DNA of 64,000 nt. It comes from Macrostomum hystrix (taxonomy: Eukaryota > Platyhelminthes > Macrostomidae). Below, one piece after another: positions 11,060 to 23,004 of this stretch. Within the stretch, counting starts at the first letter, position 1; every line of letters begins with the position of its first letter. The translations under genes were made by a program, and so were the position numbers. The DNA lies in assembly GCA_950097015.1 (NCBI GenBank), contig CATNEN010000003.1:3261001-3325000 (forward strand), written 5' to 3'. Below the pieces are notes generated by a model. That model saw nothing but the letters and a program-made list of their open reading frames with translations. It was not told the origin of the DNA and searched no databases.

Positions 11060-13455
11060 TACATAGATCAGATCCCAATTCCTCAGATCCCAATTCCTCT
11101 GATCCCGATTCCTCAGATCCCAATTCTTCAGATCCTAAGTCCTCAGATCCCAATTCCTCAGATCCCAATTCCTCAGATCCCAATTCCTCAGATCCCAATT
11201 CCTCAGATCCCAATTCCTCAGATCCCAATTCCTCAGATCCCAATTCCTCAGATCCCAATTCCTCAGATCCCAATTCCTCAGATCCCAATTCCTCAGATCC
11301 CAATTCCTCAGATCCCCATTCCTCAGATCCCAATTCCTCAGATCCCAATTCCTCAGATCCCAATTCCTCAGATCCCAATTCCTCAGATCCCAATTCCTCA
11401 GATCCCAATTCCTCACATCCCTATTCCTCAGATACAGTTCTCAAACATCCCAAATCATTTAATCTGAACTCTTCAGATCCCAATTCCTCAGATCCCAATT
11501 CCTCAGATCCCGATTCCTCAGATACAGTTCTCAAACATCCCAAATCATTTAATCTGAACTCTTCAGATCCCAATTCCTCAGATCCCAATTCCTCAGATCC
11601 CAATTCCTCAGATCCCAATTCCTCAGATCCCAATTCCTCAGATCCCAATTCCTCAGATCCCAATTCCTCAGTTCCCAATTCCTCAGATCCCAATTCCTCA
11701 GATCCCAATTCCTCAGATCCCAATTCCTCAGATCCCAATTCCTCAGATCCCAATTCCTCATATCCCAATTCCTCAGATCCCAATTCCTCATATCCCAATT
11801 CCTCAGATACCAATTCCTCAGATCCCGATTCCTCAGATCCCAATTCCTCAGATCCCAATTCCTCAGATCCCAATTCCTCAGATCCCAATTCCTCAGATCC
11901 CAATTCCTCAGATCCCAATTCCTCAGATCCCAATTCCTCAGATCCCAATTCCTCAGATCCCAATTCCTCAGATCCCAATTCCTCAGATCCCTATTCCTCA
12001 GATCCCAATTCCTCAGATCCCAATTCCTCAGATCCCAATTCCTCAGATCCCAATTCCTCAGATCCCAATTCCTCAGATCCCAATTCCTCAGATCCCAATT
12101 CCTCAGATCCCAATTCCTCAGATCCCAATTCCTCAGATCCCAATTCCTCAGATCCCGATTCCTCAGATCCCAATTCCTCAGATCCCAATTCCTCAGATCC
12201 CAATTCCTCATATCCCAATTCCTCAGATACCGATTCCTCAGATCCCGATTCCTCAGATCCCGATTCCTCAGATACAGTTCTCAAACATCCCAAATCATTT
12301 AATCTGAACTCTTCAGATCCCAATTCCTCAGATCCCAATTCCTCAGATCCCAATTCCTCAGATCCCAATTCCTCAGATCCCAATTCCTCAGATCCCAATT
12401 CCTCAGTTCCCAATTCCTTAGATCCCAATTCCTCAGATCCCAATTCCTCAGATCCCAATTCCTCAGATCCCAATTCCTTAGATCCCAATTCCTCAGATCC
12501 CAATTCCTCAGATCCCAATTCCTCAGTTCCCAATTCCTCAGATCCCAATTCCTCAGATCCCAATTCCTCAGATCCCAATTCCTCAGATCCCAATTCCTCA
12601 GATCCCAATTCCTCAGATCCCAATTCCTCATATCCCAATTCCTCAGATCCCAATTCCTCATATCCCAATTCCTCAGATACCAATTCCTCAGATCCCGATT
12701 CCTCAGATCCCAATTCCTCAGATCCCAATTCCTCAGATCCCAATTCCTCAGATCCCAATTCCTCAGATCCCAATTCCTCAGATCCCAATTCCTCAGATCC
12801 CAATTCCTCAGATCCCAATTCCTCAGATCCCAATTCCTCAGATCCCAATTCCTCAGATCCCTATTCCTCAGATCCCAATTCCTCAGATCCCAATTCCTCA
12901 GATCCCAATTCCTCAGATCCCAATTCCTCAGATCCCAATTCCTCAGATCCCAATTCCTCAGATCCCAATTCCTCAGATCCCAATTCCTCAGATCCCAATT
13001 CCTCAGATCCCAATTCCTCAGATCCCGATTCCTCAGATCCCAATTCCTCAGATCCCAATTCCTCAGATCCCAATTCCTCATATCCCAATTCCTCAGATAC
13101 CGATTCCTCAGATCCCGATTCCTCAGATCCCGATTCCTCAGATCCCAATTCCTCAGATCCCAATTCCTCAGATCCCAATTCCTCAGATCCCAATTCCTCA
13201 GATCCTAATTCCTCAGATCCTAATTCCTCAGATCCCAATTCCTCAGATCCCAATTCCTCAGATCCCTATTCCTCAGATCCTAATTCCTCAGATCCTAATT
13301 CCTCAGATCCCAATTCCTCAGATCCCAATTCCTCAGATCCTAATTCCTCAGATCCCTATTCCTCAGATCCCAATTCCTCAGATCCCGATTCCTCAGATAC
13401 AGTTCTCAAACATCCCAAATCATTTAATCTGAACTCTTGAGATCCCAATTCCTAA
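11060..13455. repeat. 15-bp minisatellite with 870-bp higher-order duplication
   Basis: About 155 units of GATCCCAATTCCTCA, with a 45-bp variant insert (GATACAGTTCTCAAACATCC onward) at about 11431, 11521, 12271 and 13396. Variant units recur at exactly 870 bp (58 units): TATCCC at 11761 and 12631, CCCTATT at 11986 and 12856, and the GATACCGATTCC block at 12226 and 13096. Because 15 is a multiple of 3, an 801-codon frame (Ser-Asp-Pro-Asn-Ser) stays open, as do the minus-strand frames. See rejected items for why I do not call it a gene. Confidence 0.97.
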
Positions 13456-13883
13456 AAAATTCTTGCCTGATTTATAACGTCGATTCCTCTCATCCCAGTT
13501 TCTCTAAGTCGATCATTTCTTAGACAGAATTCTTCAAATCCCATATTATTCAGATTTTCATTACTGAAATGGTTGTTGATCTCTTTTTTATCTATTAAAA
13601 TAATTGAGTCCCTGATGTCATAAAAGTACCATAAACACTTGACACCGCATTAGTTAAGGAATCAGACAGAGAAAAACGCGGACCACACCCTTAAAATGAA
13701 CAACAAGCTCTTCACTTGCCAGACTCAAAGAACAACTGCAGATTCTGAAGCGAGGAAAAAACGCTGAGAAGAGCTGATAAGAACAGACTCAAGCATGCGA
13801 TTCTAGGGACAGGCAATACACGCTGTTTATGCCTGCTATGGCTTCTTTCTTAGTTTCAGGGATAATCAACAAAGAGTCCGTAG

Positions 13884-14925
13884 CAGGGGGGTCAGTAAAC
13901 TCCGCCCCGCGGGCCAGATTCGGCTCTCGAAGCTCCCAAATCCGGCCCGATGCCACTTCCGACACCTACAGTATCCTGTCTCATCTCTCCCGTGTCTCAT
14001 CTCTCCCGTGTATCATCTCTCCTGTGTATCATCTCTCCCGTGTCTCATCTCTCCCATGTCTCATCTCTCCTGTGTCTCATCTCTCTTGTGTCTCAATTCT
14101 CCCGTGTCTCATCTCTCCCGTGTCTCATCTCTCCTGTGTTTCATCTCTCCCGTGTCTCATCTCTCCTGTGTCTCATCTCTATTGTGTCTCATCTCTCCTG
14201 TGTCTCATCTCTCTTGTGTCTCATCTCTCCCGTGTCTCATCTCTCCCGTGTCTCATCTCTCCTGTGTCTCATCTCTCCCGTGTCTCATCTCTATTGTGTC
14301 TTATCTCTCTTGTGTCTTATCTCTCTTGTGTCTCATCTCTCCCGTGTCTCATCTCTCCCGTGTCTCATCTCTCCTGTGTCTCATCTCTCCCGTGTCTCAT
14401 CTCTCCTGTGTCTCATCTCTCTTGTGTCTTATCTCTCTTGTGTCTTATCTCTCTTGTGTCTCAATTCTCCCGTGTCTCATCTCTCCCGTGTCTTATCTCT
14501 CCCCTGTCTCATCTCTCCCGTGTCTCATCTCTCCGCTGTCTCATCTCTCCCGTGTCTCATCTCTCCCGTGTCTCATCTCTCCCGTGTCTCATCTCTCCCG
14601 TGTCTTATCTCTCCCCTGTCTCATCTCTCCGCTGTCTCATCTCTCCCGTGTCTCATCTCTCCCGTGTCTCATCTCTCCCGTGTTTCATCTCTCCCGTGTC
14701 TCATCTCTCCCGTGTCTCATCTCTCCCGTGTCTCATCTCTCCCGTGTTTCATCTCTCCCGTGTCTCATCTATCCCGTGTCTCAATTTTCCCGTGTCTCAT
14801 CTCCCCCTGTAATCTATTCTCTGTCTCATCTAACCGCTATCTCATATTTCTACAGCCAATGCGGCACGCAGTCGTATTTTAGGTTCTCTATTTGGCCCGC
14901 ACGCTAATAAGTTTGCCGACCCCTT
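13884..14925. mobile_element. hAT-like element carrying an internal 16-bp minisatellite
   Basis: The left end CAGGGGGGTCAGTAAACT and right end (reversed) AAGGGGTCGGCAAACT are typical hAT-type inverted ends. Both are followed inwards by GGCCCGC-type sequence. The 8-bp flanks GTCCGTAG (13876-13883) and GTCTATAG (14926-14933) agree at 6 of 8 positions and fit the hAT target style nTCTAGAn. About 90 bp of element remains on the left and 100 bp on the right; everything between is minisatellite. No transposase is present. Confidence 0.78.
13975..14825. repeat. 16-bp minisatellite (hAT-internal), copy 1
   Basis: About 53 units of TCTCATCTCTCCCGTG, with variants CCTGTG, CTTGTG, CCCCTG and ATTGTG in the last half. 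All three plus-strand frames are open because the unit lacks stops, so the three long frames here are not genes. Confidence 0.95.
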
Positions 14926-15414
14926 GTCTATAGTGTCGAAAACACAGTATTATAGACGACTGAAGCTCTACAGACACAACTGACACGGACTTCTGCTGAT
15001 AAGGCTATAAGAATCCCAGGGAACTAATCCCCTCCTGAAATTTTATTTATAAAAAATCCCATCTTTGGCAAGCAATGCGACCTGACAGACAGGTGACAGA
15101 TTGGATACGGAGACTATGCTCAAACTGAGCAGGCGAGACTAGCAGAGGCGGATGAAGAAATATGCAGGAGACTTCTGGGTGGGATTATTTTATCGGCAAA
15201 ATCATATCTCTCTCAGTGACAAGTCTGAGATTTTTATCTAAAATCTATACTGGCTAGTACTCAACTAGCTTTGACGAGAACTCATTTTGAAGGTCTCGAC
15301 ACACCTACAAAACTCTCAGGGGAGATGCGCAATAAAGGTGAGAAAAGTTTGAGATGACTTTAGATCCTACCCTATTTACTTCGTAGACTACAAGATAAAA
15401 AAGTCTCGATCCTC

Positions 15415-16290
15415 AATTCTCATTAGTTTCTCATCCTAGATTCTAATCCTAGATTCTCATCCTAGATTCTCATCTCATCCTAGATTCTCATCCTAGATTC
15501 TCATCCTATATCCTCATCCTAAATTCTCATCCTAGATTCTCATCCTAGATTCTGATTCTAGATTCTCATCCTAGATTCTCATCCTAGATTCTCATCCTAT
15601 ATCCTCATCCTAAATTCTCATCCTAGATTCTCATCCTAGATTCTCATCCTAGATTCTCATCCTAGATTCTCATCCTAGATTCTCATCCTAGATTCTCATC
15701 CTAGATTCTCATCCAAGATTCTCATCCTAGATTCTCATCCTAGATTCTCATCCAAGATTCTCATCCTAGATCCTCATCCTAGATTCTCATCCTAGATTCT
15801 CATCCTAGATTCTCATCCAAGATTCTCATCCTAGATTCTCATCCTAGATTCTCATTCTAGATTCTCATCCTAGATTCTCATCCTAGATTCTCATCCTATA
15901 TCCTCATCCTAGATTCTCATCCTAGATTCTCATCCTAGATTCTCATCCTATATCCTCATCCTAGATTCTCATCCTAGATTCTCATCCTAGATTCTCATCC
16001 TAGATTCTCATCCTAGATTCTCATCCTAGATTCTCATCCTAGATTCTCATCCTAGATTCTCATCCTAGATTCTCATCCTAGATTCTCATCCTAGATTCTC
16101 ATCCTAGATTCTCATCCTAGATTCTCATCCTAGATTCTCATCCTAGATTCTCATCCTAGATTCTCATCCTAGATTCTCATCCTAGATTCTCATCCTAGAT
16201 TCTCATCCTAGATTCTCATCCTAGATTCTCATCCTAGATTCTCATCCTAGATTCTCATCCTAGATTCTCATCCTAGATTCTCATCCTAGA
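15415..16290. repeat. 13-bp minisatellite
   Basis: About 66 units of ATTCTCATCCTAG. Variants (ATATCCTCATCCTA, ATTCTCATCCAAG) are concentrated in the left half. The right third is almost perfectly homogeneous, suggesting recent expansion there. Confidence 0.95.
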
Positions 16291-16694
16291 TTTGCACATA
16301 TAATTTCGCCAGAGACAAATGCTGTTTGTGTTATCCAAAAAGAAATAGTGTTCCACTTCCACTTTAAATTTCCTGACTGCGGCAAACAGGAAAATATAGT
16401 GTAGCAAAGGATTTTAGATCTGTGCTGAGACCGGACCTTAATTAGCATGACTGACGGCAACTGTTAATGACAAGCAGAATGAGTACATGTCGCAACATTC
16501 ATTATTGTATCTGTTCTCCACTTTGCTGAAATTAACTAAAAAAGCCAATAAGAACTACCTCAGACAGTTCATTTGAGATTTGTGGGCAGGCTTTGATTAA
16601 AGCAATGAGAGAGTCGGGATTTTGTGATCGAAATATTGGATATGAATAGTTTGTTTGTACGCTTTATTATCAATCTCAATTTTAGTACAACTCC

Positions 16695-17932
16695 ATCTCA
16701 AATAAGAGTACACCACTATATCAAAGATGAGTACACCTCTATATCAAAGATGAGTACACCACTATATCAAAGATGAGTACACCTCTATATCAAAGATGAG
16801 TACACCACTTTATCAGAGATGAGTACACCACTTTATCAGAGATGAGTACACCACTTTATCAGAGATGAGTACACCACTATATCAGAGATGAGTACACCAC
16901 TTTATCAGAGATGAGTACACCACTTTATCAGAGATGAGTACACCACTTTATCAGAGATTTGTACACCACTTTATCAGAGATTAGTACACCACTTTATCAG
17001 AGATGAGTACACCACTATATCAAAGATGAGTACACCTCTATATCAAAGATGAGTACACCACTATATCAAAGATGAGTACACCACTTTATCAGAGATTTGT
17101 ACACCACTTTATCAGAGATTTGTACACCACTTTATCAGAGATTTGTACACCACTTTATCAGAGATTTGTACACCACTTTATCAGAGATGAGTACACCACT
17201 TTATCAGAGATGAGTACACCACTATATCAGAGATGAGTACACCACTTTATCAGAGATGAGTACACCACTTTATCAGAGATGAGTACACCACTTTATCAGA
17301 GATTTGTACACCACTTTATCAGAGATTAGTACACCACTTTATCAGAGATGAGTACACCACTTTATCAGAGAAGAGTACACCACTTTATCAGAGATGAGTA
17401 CACCACTTTATCAGAGATGAGTACACCACTATATCAAAGATGAGTACACCACTTTATCAGAGATGAGTACACCACTTTATCAGAGATGTGTACACCACTT
17501 TATCAGAGATTTGTACACCACTTTATCAGAGATGAGTACACCACTTTATCAGAGATGAGTACACCACTTTATCAGAGAAGAGTACACCACTTTATCAGAG
17601 AAGAGTACACCACTTTATCAGAGATGAGTACACCACTTTATCAGAGATGAGTACACCACTATATCAAAGATGAGTACACCACTTTATCAGAGATGAGTAC
17701 ACCACTTTATCAGAGATGTGTACACCACTTTATCAGAGATTTGTACACCACTTTATCAGAGATGAGTACACCACTTTATCAGAGATGAGTACACCACTTT
17801 ATCAGAGAAGAGTACACCACTTTATCAGAGAAGAGTACACCACTTTATCAGAGATGAGTACACCACTTTATCAGAGATGAGTACACCACTTTATCAGAGA
17901 TGAGTACACCACTTTATAGTTGATGAGTACAT
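16695..17932. repeat. 23-bp minisatellite with block duplications
   Basis: About 53 units of type GATGAGTACACCACTTTATC plus AGA. Variant words (TATATCAAAGATG, GATTTGTACACC, GAAGAGTACACC) recur in the same order, for example 17340-17560 versus 17570-17810, so blocks of about ten units were duplicated. Most units contain TTATCAG, a GATA-type site on the other strand. Confidence 0.95.
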
Positions 17933-19059
17933 GACTATTTTATTCCATCTGGTAATCTGACAAAAATGTAGAGAAAATATGTTTGAAGCCAAACGGCGCG
18001 AAAAAATGAAAACCGGAATAAGCCGCGGTTAAATCCGACCCTTCTGGCCACTCCACAGGGGAGAACAGAACTAGAAACTGGGGTAACTGATGGGGAAGCA
18101 AGACAAATATTGAGGAAGCGATGAAAATATTATTGGGGTTAGAAAAGCGATTCGGCTAGTCGTAAGTCTTCTTCAACTACCGTACTGTGCTCCCAAACCA
18201 CCTCAACCGGTGTTCCGTCTGTGTGTCGGCATACAGCAGCCAGCTTCCGCCCATATACCAAAGTCCGTGATTCGTCAATCGCGGTTAGATCCAACGTCAA
18301 ATAAATAATAATCAGCAATTTCTCCCAGGCGCTCCGGATGAAAGTTATTCCCTATACTCACTCTGTCTCCCTCTCCATAACTGCCCTTATCCAAGTCCTT
18401 TTTCAGTCTCTCTTCCCGGCGGGGGGTCAATTCTTGCCCGCCAATTTCTCATCCTCGTCTGTGTAGGGGTTGGGGGGCTCCTGACTTCCTCTTTTCAGCT
18501 TGGTTTCTTTTGCCGTGGAAATTTCCATTTCTCCAGGCATCAATGATGGTGCTATGGAGCTGCATGCTTACTCACTTTCACATTTACTTTTAGCTATAGG
18601 ATTTGTTTTGTTCGATGGTGGAACTTATTTTCATATAATTTTTCTTCATCATCGTCAAGTTGCGCTTTCAATACGGAGAGATGTGTAGGCTGCTTCTAGC
18701 AATGGACTCAATCATTGAGCATAGCGGCGGAATGTTGAGTTATGCAAATGAGCGATCTCGCTGCCTGTTTGCGAATCTGATGATGAGCAATGAGCTGCAC
18801 GAGTTGAGACCACATGAGACAGCAGTCTGTTTCGATCCGGATAGGACTCAATTTGGGAACGATATGCTCAGCGTGTTTTGAGTTCAGTATATATTACATG
18901 TATATTATAGCTATTAAAAGTCAACAGATTTCTGGGAGTTAGCTCGACGGTTTTTTCATTTCTTAATGCCTTCCAAGACATAAAATGCATCTCTTGTTTG
19001 TAGACAGTGGTTCCGTCTTTGGACTTTTGAAGACGTCATTTGGGCTAGAAACTTAATTC

Positions 19060-19160
19060 CTGAGTGTGTCAGTTCATTAAGCTTTAAATTGAGTACTAAG
19101 CATCAGCTGGGGTAGAAATTTACCAGCCTCCCTTGTCCACGGACTGAATAGTTGTACATA
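19060..19160 (+). mobile_element. SINE family 1 fragment (body and tail)
   Basis: Degenerate match to the 155-265 part of the copy at 55-345: GTGTCAGTTCATTAAGC, GCATCAGCTGGGGTA, then CCACGGACTGAATAGTTGTACA. The 17-bp array begins in its last bases. Confidence 0.6.
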
Positions 19161-19382
19161 GGCTATGGTTGTACACAGTCTATGGTTGTACATAGTCTAT
19201 GGTTGTACATAGTCTATGGTTGTACACAGTCTATGGTTGTACATAGTCTTTGGTTGTACATAGTCTATGGTTGTACACAGTCTATGGTTGTACACAGTCT
19301 ATGGTTGTACACAGTCTATGGTTGTACACAGTCTATGGTTGTACACAGTCTATGGTTGTACACAGTCTATGGTTGTACATTG
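19150..19382. repeat. 17-bp minisatellite arising at a SINE tail
   Basis: About 14 units of GTACACAGTCTATGGTT. The GTTGTACA word of the unit is the same as the end of the flanking SINE fragment. It lies about 110 bp from the channel exon 1 donor. Confidence 0.93.
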
Positions 19383-19494
19383 TGTTCTTTTCATCAAGTG
19401 CTCTAGATTTTCATGGCGATTAGATGAATATTTTGGGAGATCCATGAGAAAGAGAAATGTGGTCATTTGAAATACCACCGTTGGTGATACTCAC

Positions 19495-19962
19495 CTTCGC
19501 TGGCAGTGAAGAAGTTGGGTAGTCCAGGAACAGCCACATCCGGTATCTCAGCCGCCTGAAGCCTCTACTGCATCGAACTAGTGACTGCATCGGCTCGATG
19601 TCCTCGAAGCAGTCCTTGAACAGGGTGTTCTTGGTGCGTTTCTCTTCGTCGAATCTCATGTAGTGCGGCAGGCAGCAGGGCCCGATGCTCGCCTCGTGGA
19701 TGCCCCAGAAGATGAGCTCCTTGCGCACGAAAGGACCGCAGATATTGGTCGGCAAGTGCAGCTCGCCAGTGCGATAGAAATCTAGAATAAACCGAAACAC
19801 TTCCGGGTCCCGGTCGAAATAATAGGCGTCCTTTTGCATCTCGTCAGCGGCGATTTGGTTGTAGAGTCGGGTGTTTGGAAATCTGTAGAGGGTGGCGCGT
19901 CTAGTGACAAAGTGAGCGCCTCCGACTGTGATGGTCACAGTGTCAGCCGGGTTCACTGCCAT
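19495..19962 (-). CDS. Shaw/Kv3-type voltage-gated K+ channel, coding exon 1 (T1 tetramerisation domain)
   Basis: This exon encodes residues 1-156 of a 625-residue channel subunit read on the minus strand. The start is the first ATG of the open frame, in good context (G at +4). It is a complete T1/BTB assembly domain: ITVGG near residue 11, YYFDRDPEVFRFILDFYRTG near 47-66, and the zinc ligands of non-Shaker Kv channels in exact HX5CX20CC spacing (His69, Cys75, Cys96, Cys97). Known biology: this motif coordinates zinc between subunits in Kv2-Kv4 families and is absent from Kv1. The exon closes with WLFLDYPTSSLPAK, the usual lead into S1, then a consensus donor (AAG|GTGAGT, donor 19494-19489), phase 0. 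A Shaw/Kv3 assignment is favoured over Kv2 or Kv4 by the S4 and S6 sequence in the later exons. A 17-bp array begins about 110 bp into the intron. Confidence 0.92.
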
Positions 19963-21268
19963 GACTTTTGGATGAACAAAATCTAAAAATTTGTGAAATC
20001 TTTGAAAATGCTTCTGTGACTCTAGGACTGAATTGTGCTCAGAAATGATTCCTGAACAACGCTTAACCTCAAGCTACTGAACGGGGGGGATATTGTGAGA
20101 CTGGCTTCTTGAATCTGGGAACTATTGGATGAGAAAAGGGGGTCAGGGAAGCCCCAGTTACAGGATTGGACAAGACCTACTCACGCACTCTACACTGGCG
20201 GGGTACATTAGCCAAGCCGTGTAGACTTTAATTGCATCCAACTGCCTGTTTAAACATATGCTTTTAGCCTTGGGACAATTTTATTATTATTATCATTCAT
20301 AGGATTAGCGTGGGTATACACTCTTCTATACTTATATATGTATATACTTTCGATTCCTATACTCATACAAGAGTTTAAAGATTCTGAAAGTCCTATAACC
20401 CATAGCTCATTGTACGAGTACAATCTACTATAGGCATCATTGATCCACATTGTATTGAATGCCGCTAACTACGAGTATATGGCAGTCAGAAAACTCTCAA
20501 CTAACCTCCTGTACACACACTAGAGAGACGTGGGCGCACACAAAGGCTGGGCAGTGTCGCCTACTCTCCCGTCATTATGATCTTAAGAGTTCAGAAGACT
20601 TCTCAATTTAGACTGTACTCAAATTTCAGTGTAGAACTCAGAAATATTTCTCTTCTTTTCTACTGCCTTTTTTGCATTACTGTTTTTTAAGTCGTCGATG
20701 AAGCCTTTGACCTTGGGTCTGAAGCCTTGACTTCCTTGATAGTAAAGCTATGGCTTTACCCATTGTCTGATCTTCACGTTTTTTCTGTTCCATGCGTCAA
20801 TCTTTTTTCCCGGGTGCATCTCGTTTTTATCTCGGTACAGTTGCTTGCCATGAATATCATTTGTCATACAATGATGCGTTTGATGCATTTTGACGACATT
20901 GTTTTGAACTCATTTATTTCAATCAACTAGTATTCTTATAGCATTTTATAGCGTTTGTCCTTTCGAGTTGGCCATAGACAGCAGTCGCAGAAAGCTCAGT
21001 GTGTAATGTAAAATACGATTGCTTATTTAATCGTAAAAATTGTACTATTCTGAGCCGGGAATGTGTTGTCTATGGTAATTTTTAGTTAGATTATTTGACA
21101 AAAACTACTCGTAGGATATTATATCATATAATCTCCTCGAAATAAGGAACATTGAAGTGAACTTTGAAATCGGCTTTTACGTTTTGCCACCACTGACTGA
21201 CTGGCTGCTTTGTGACTGTATCCTTGTGAGACATTTTTTGTCTATGGTCGGAATCAAATGGTCTAAAG
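19963..21268. other. Channel gene 5' flank and spacer
   Basis: Unique, AT-rich sequence upstream of the channel start; it should contain 5' UTR and promoter. A CCAAT word on the minus strand lies near 20175. I cannot place the transcription start. Confidence 0.4.
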
Positions 21269-21747
21269 TTTAGACTCATCTCTCCCCTGTCTTATCTCTC
21301 CCGTGTCTTATCTCTCTCGTGTATCATCTTTCTGTGTCTCATCTCTCCCGTGTTTAATCTCTCCCGTGTCTCATCTCTCCCGTGTCTCATCTCTCCCGTG
21401 TCTTATCTCTCCCGTGTCTAATCTCTCCTGTTTCTCATCTCTCCCGTGTCTTATCTCTCACGTGTCTAATCTCTCCTGTTTCTCATCTCTCCCCTGTCTT
21501 ATCTCTCCCGTGTCTCAGCTCTCTCGTGTATCATCTTTCTGTGTCTTATCTCTCCCGTGTTTAATCTCTCCCGTGTCTTATCTCTCCCGTGTCTCATCTC
21601 TCCCGTGTCTAATCTCTCCTGTTTCTCATCTCTCCCGTGTCTCATCTCTCCTCTATCTCATATTTATAGTCAATGCGGCCCGCTGTCGTCTTTTAGGTTC
21701 TCTCTTTGGCCCGCCAGCAAATAAGTTTGCCTACCCCTGGTCTAAAC
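21261..21747. mobile_element. hAT-like element with 16-bp minisatellite, left end lost
   Basis: The right 85 bp (about 21655-21739) match the right end of the element at 13884-14925, including AGGTTCTCTCTTTGGCCCGC and the end GTTTGCCTACCCCTG. The flanks GTCTAAAG (21261) and GTCTAAAC (21740) agree at 7 of 8 bases, but the CAGGGG left end is missing and the array begins almost at once. Confidence 0.7.
21275..21660. repeat. 16-bp minisatellite, copy 2
   Basis: About 24 units of TCTCATCTCTCCCGTG, with variants TCTTATC, TCTAATC and CCTGTT. It is the same unit as at 13975-14825 and 63415-64000. Confidence 0.93.
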
Positions 21748-21814
21748 CTATATGTCTATCAATCAGATGGGATGCCCCCGAAAATAAGCAATATAATTCC
21801 ATACGCTCGTATAT

Positions 21815-21943
21815 GATAAACGCCGTTTAATTCATCATAGTCTATGGTTAGAATGTCCGAGGCTGCGTTTAATGGTCTCGAGGCGAGAGTAGCGCCTCAA
21901 CGTAGCGCATTAACCACAGAATGTGAATTAGACGGCGTTTATC
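21815..21943. repeat. Short fold-back inverted repeat
   Basis: GATAAACGCCGTTTAATTCA (21815-21834) is inverted as TGAATTAGACGGCGTTTATC (21924-21943), 19 of 20 matching. Inner segments also pair in part (CTCGAGGCG near the centre). It is MITE-like, but no clear target duplication is seen. Confidence 0.7.
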
Positions 21944-22317
21944 CCTATACTAAAATTCAAAACTATCTATATATATATATATATTACTTAAAAGCCCGCT
22001 GTCGCCAACTAGACCGCACAAATGCTATAGTAGTCGTACTTTTAGACTTTTTGTACTTTTGATTCCGCCAGCCTATATAGACTCCAGACTTAACAAAAAA
22101 CTGCAAGCAAAACAAACAGCTGCTAATGGACTCCCATCAGTGACATGTGGGATCTTAATCCTAAAAGACAATACTGAGAAGAAATCTAAAAATATAAATC
22201 ATATCTAATCGACAGGATGTGGGCCGGATTTAATTGTGGCACAGTGGCAGTTTATAAGTTTCCCAAATTTAATCCCAGATAGGAGATAGGAGAAAAAAGT
22301 TGTCAGGGATTGGAAGG

Positions 22318-22640
22318 CCACTGTCACTCTACTTTTCATCCTTATCTCTCCCTCTGTCACTCTACTTCTCATCCATTCTCTTCCACTGTCACTCTGCTTC
22401 TCATCCTTTCTCTCCCTCTGTCACTCTGCTTCTCATCCTTTCTCTCCCTCTGTCACTCTGCTTCTCATCCTTTCTCTCCCTCTGTCACTCTGCTTCTCAT
22501 CCTTTCTCTCCCTCTGTCACTCTGCTTCTCATCCTTTCTCTCCCTCTGTCACTCTGCTTCTCATCCTTTCTCTCCCTCTGTCACTCTGCTTCTCATCCTT
22601 TCTCTCCCTCTGTCACTCTGCTTCTCATCTGTCAACTAAT
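22318..22640. repeat. 32-bp minisatellite
   Basis: About ten units of CTGTCACTCTGCTTCTCATC plus CTTTCTCTCCCT. The last eight are nearly identical, and the first two or three are diverged, marking the older end. Confidence 0.93.
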
Positions 22641-23004
22641 CTCAGCCCACTTCTAATTATATTCTATTTCTACAGAAAAAGAGATCTGAAATCAAGAAAT
22701 TTCGTCATTAAAGCGTGCTCCAGGCGAAACAGCACTTTCATTAGGACGTTTGTCCAATTCTTTCTCGATTGAATAATTTATTAAAAGTGGAGCCATCAAA
22801 TTTCAAGTCTATAGGGACGATAGGAGCATATGAAATCGGAAATTCTATCTAAAGCCAGATGGTCCTTATGATATTTTTGATTAAAAACAAATATAATTCA
22901 CAAGAATTGAAATTTATCCATGTCTGTAGTCAACATGCACTGCACTTAAAGAAATCATTAATGCTATTGGATAACAGCAATTCTAGCGGTATCAGTTAAA
23001 CTAA
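22641..23004. other. Unique spacer
   Basis: AT-rich sequence without a recognised feature. Confidence 0.4.

Larger units (their letters stand above)
8075..19494 (-). other. Channel gene intron 1
   Basis: GT-AG intron of 11420 bp, phase 0, holding two hAT-type elements, one fold-back element and five tandem arrays. The stretches 9262-11050, 14934-15410, 16295-16690 and 17935-19055 look unique. A tRNA-like B-box relic (GGTCAGGAGTTCGATTCTC) lies at about 10270. Short open frames at 18500-18881 resemble nothing I know. Confidence 0.85.

Noticed and set aside
11035-13440. Calling the 801-codon Ser-Asp-Pro-Asn-Ser frame a protein gene
   Set aside because: Opposite frames are open too, most unit variants are replacements, and it lies in a channel intron. 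Kept as a repeat and as a finding to test.
13829-14907. Three overlapping plus-strand frames of about 300 codons rich in Leu, Ser, Cys
   Set aside because: All three frames of one 16-bp array are open, which is a property of a stop-free unit.
18500-18881. Two short overlapping plus-strand frames in channel intron 1
   Set aside because: No homology recognised, different frames, and no splice or start evidence.
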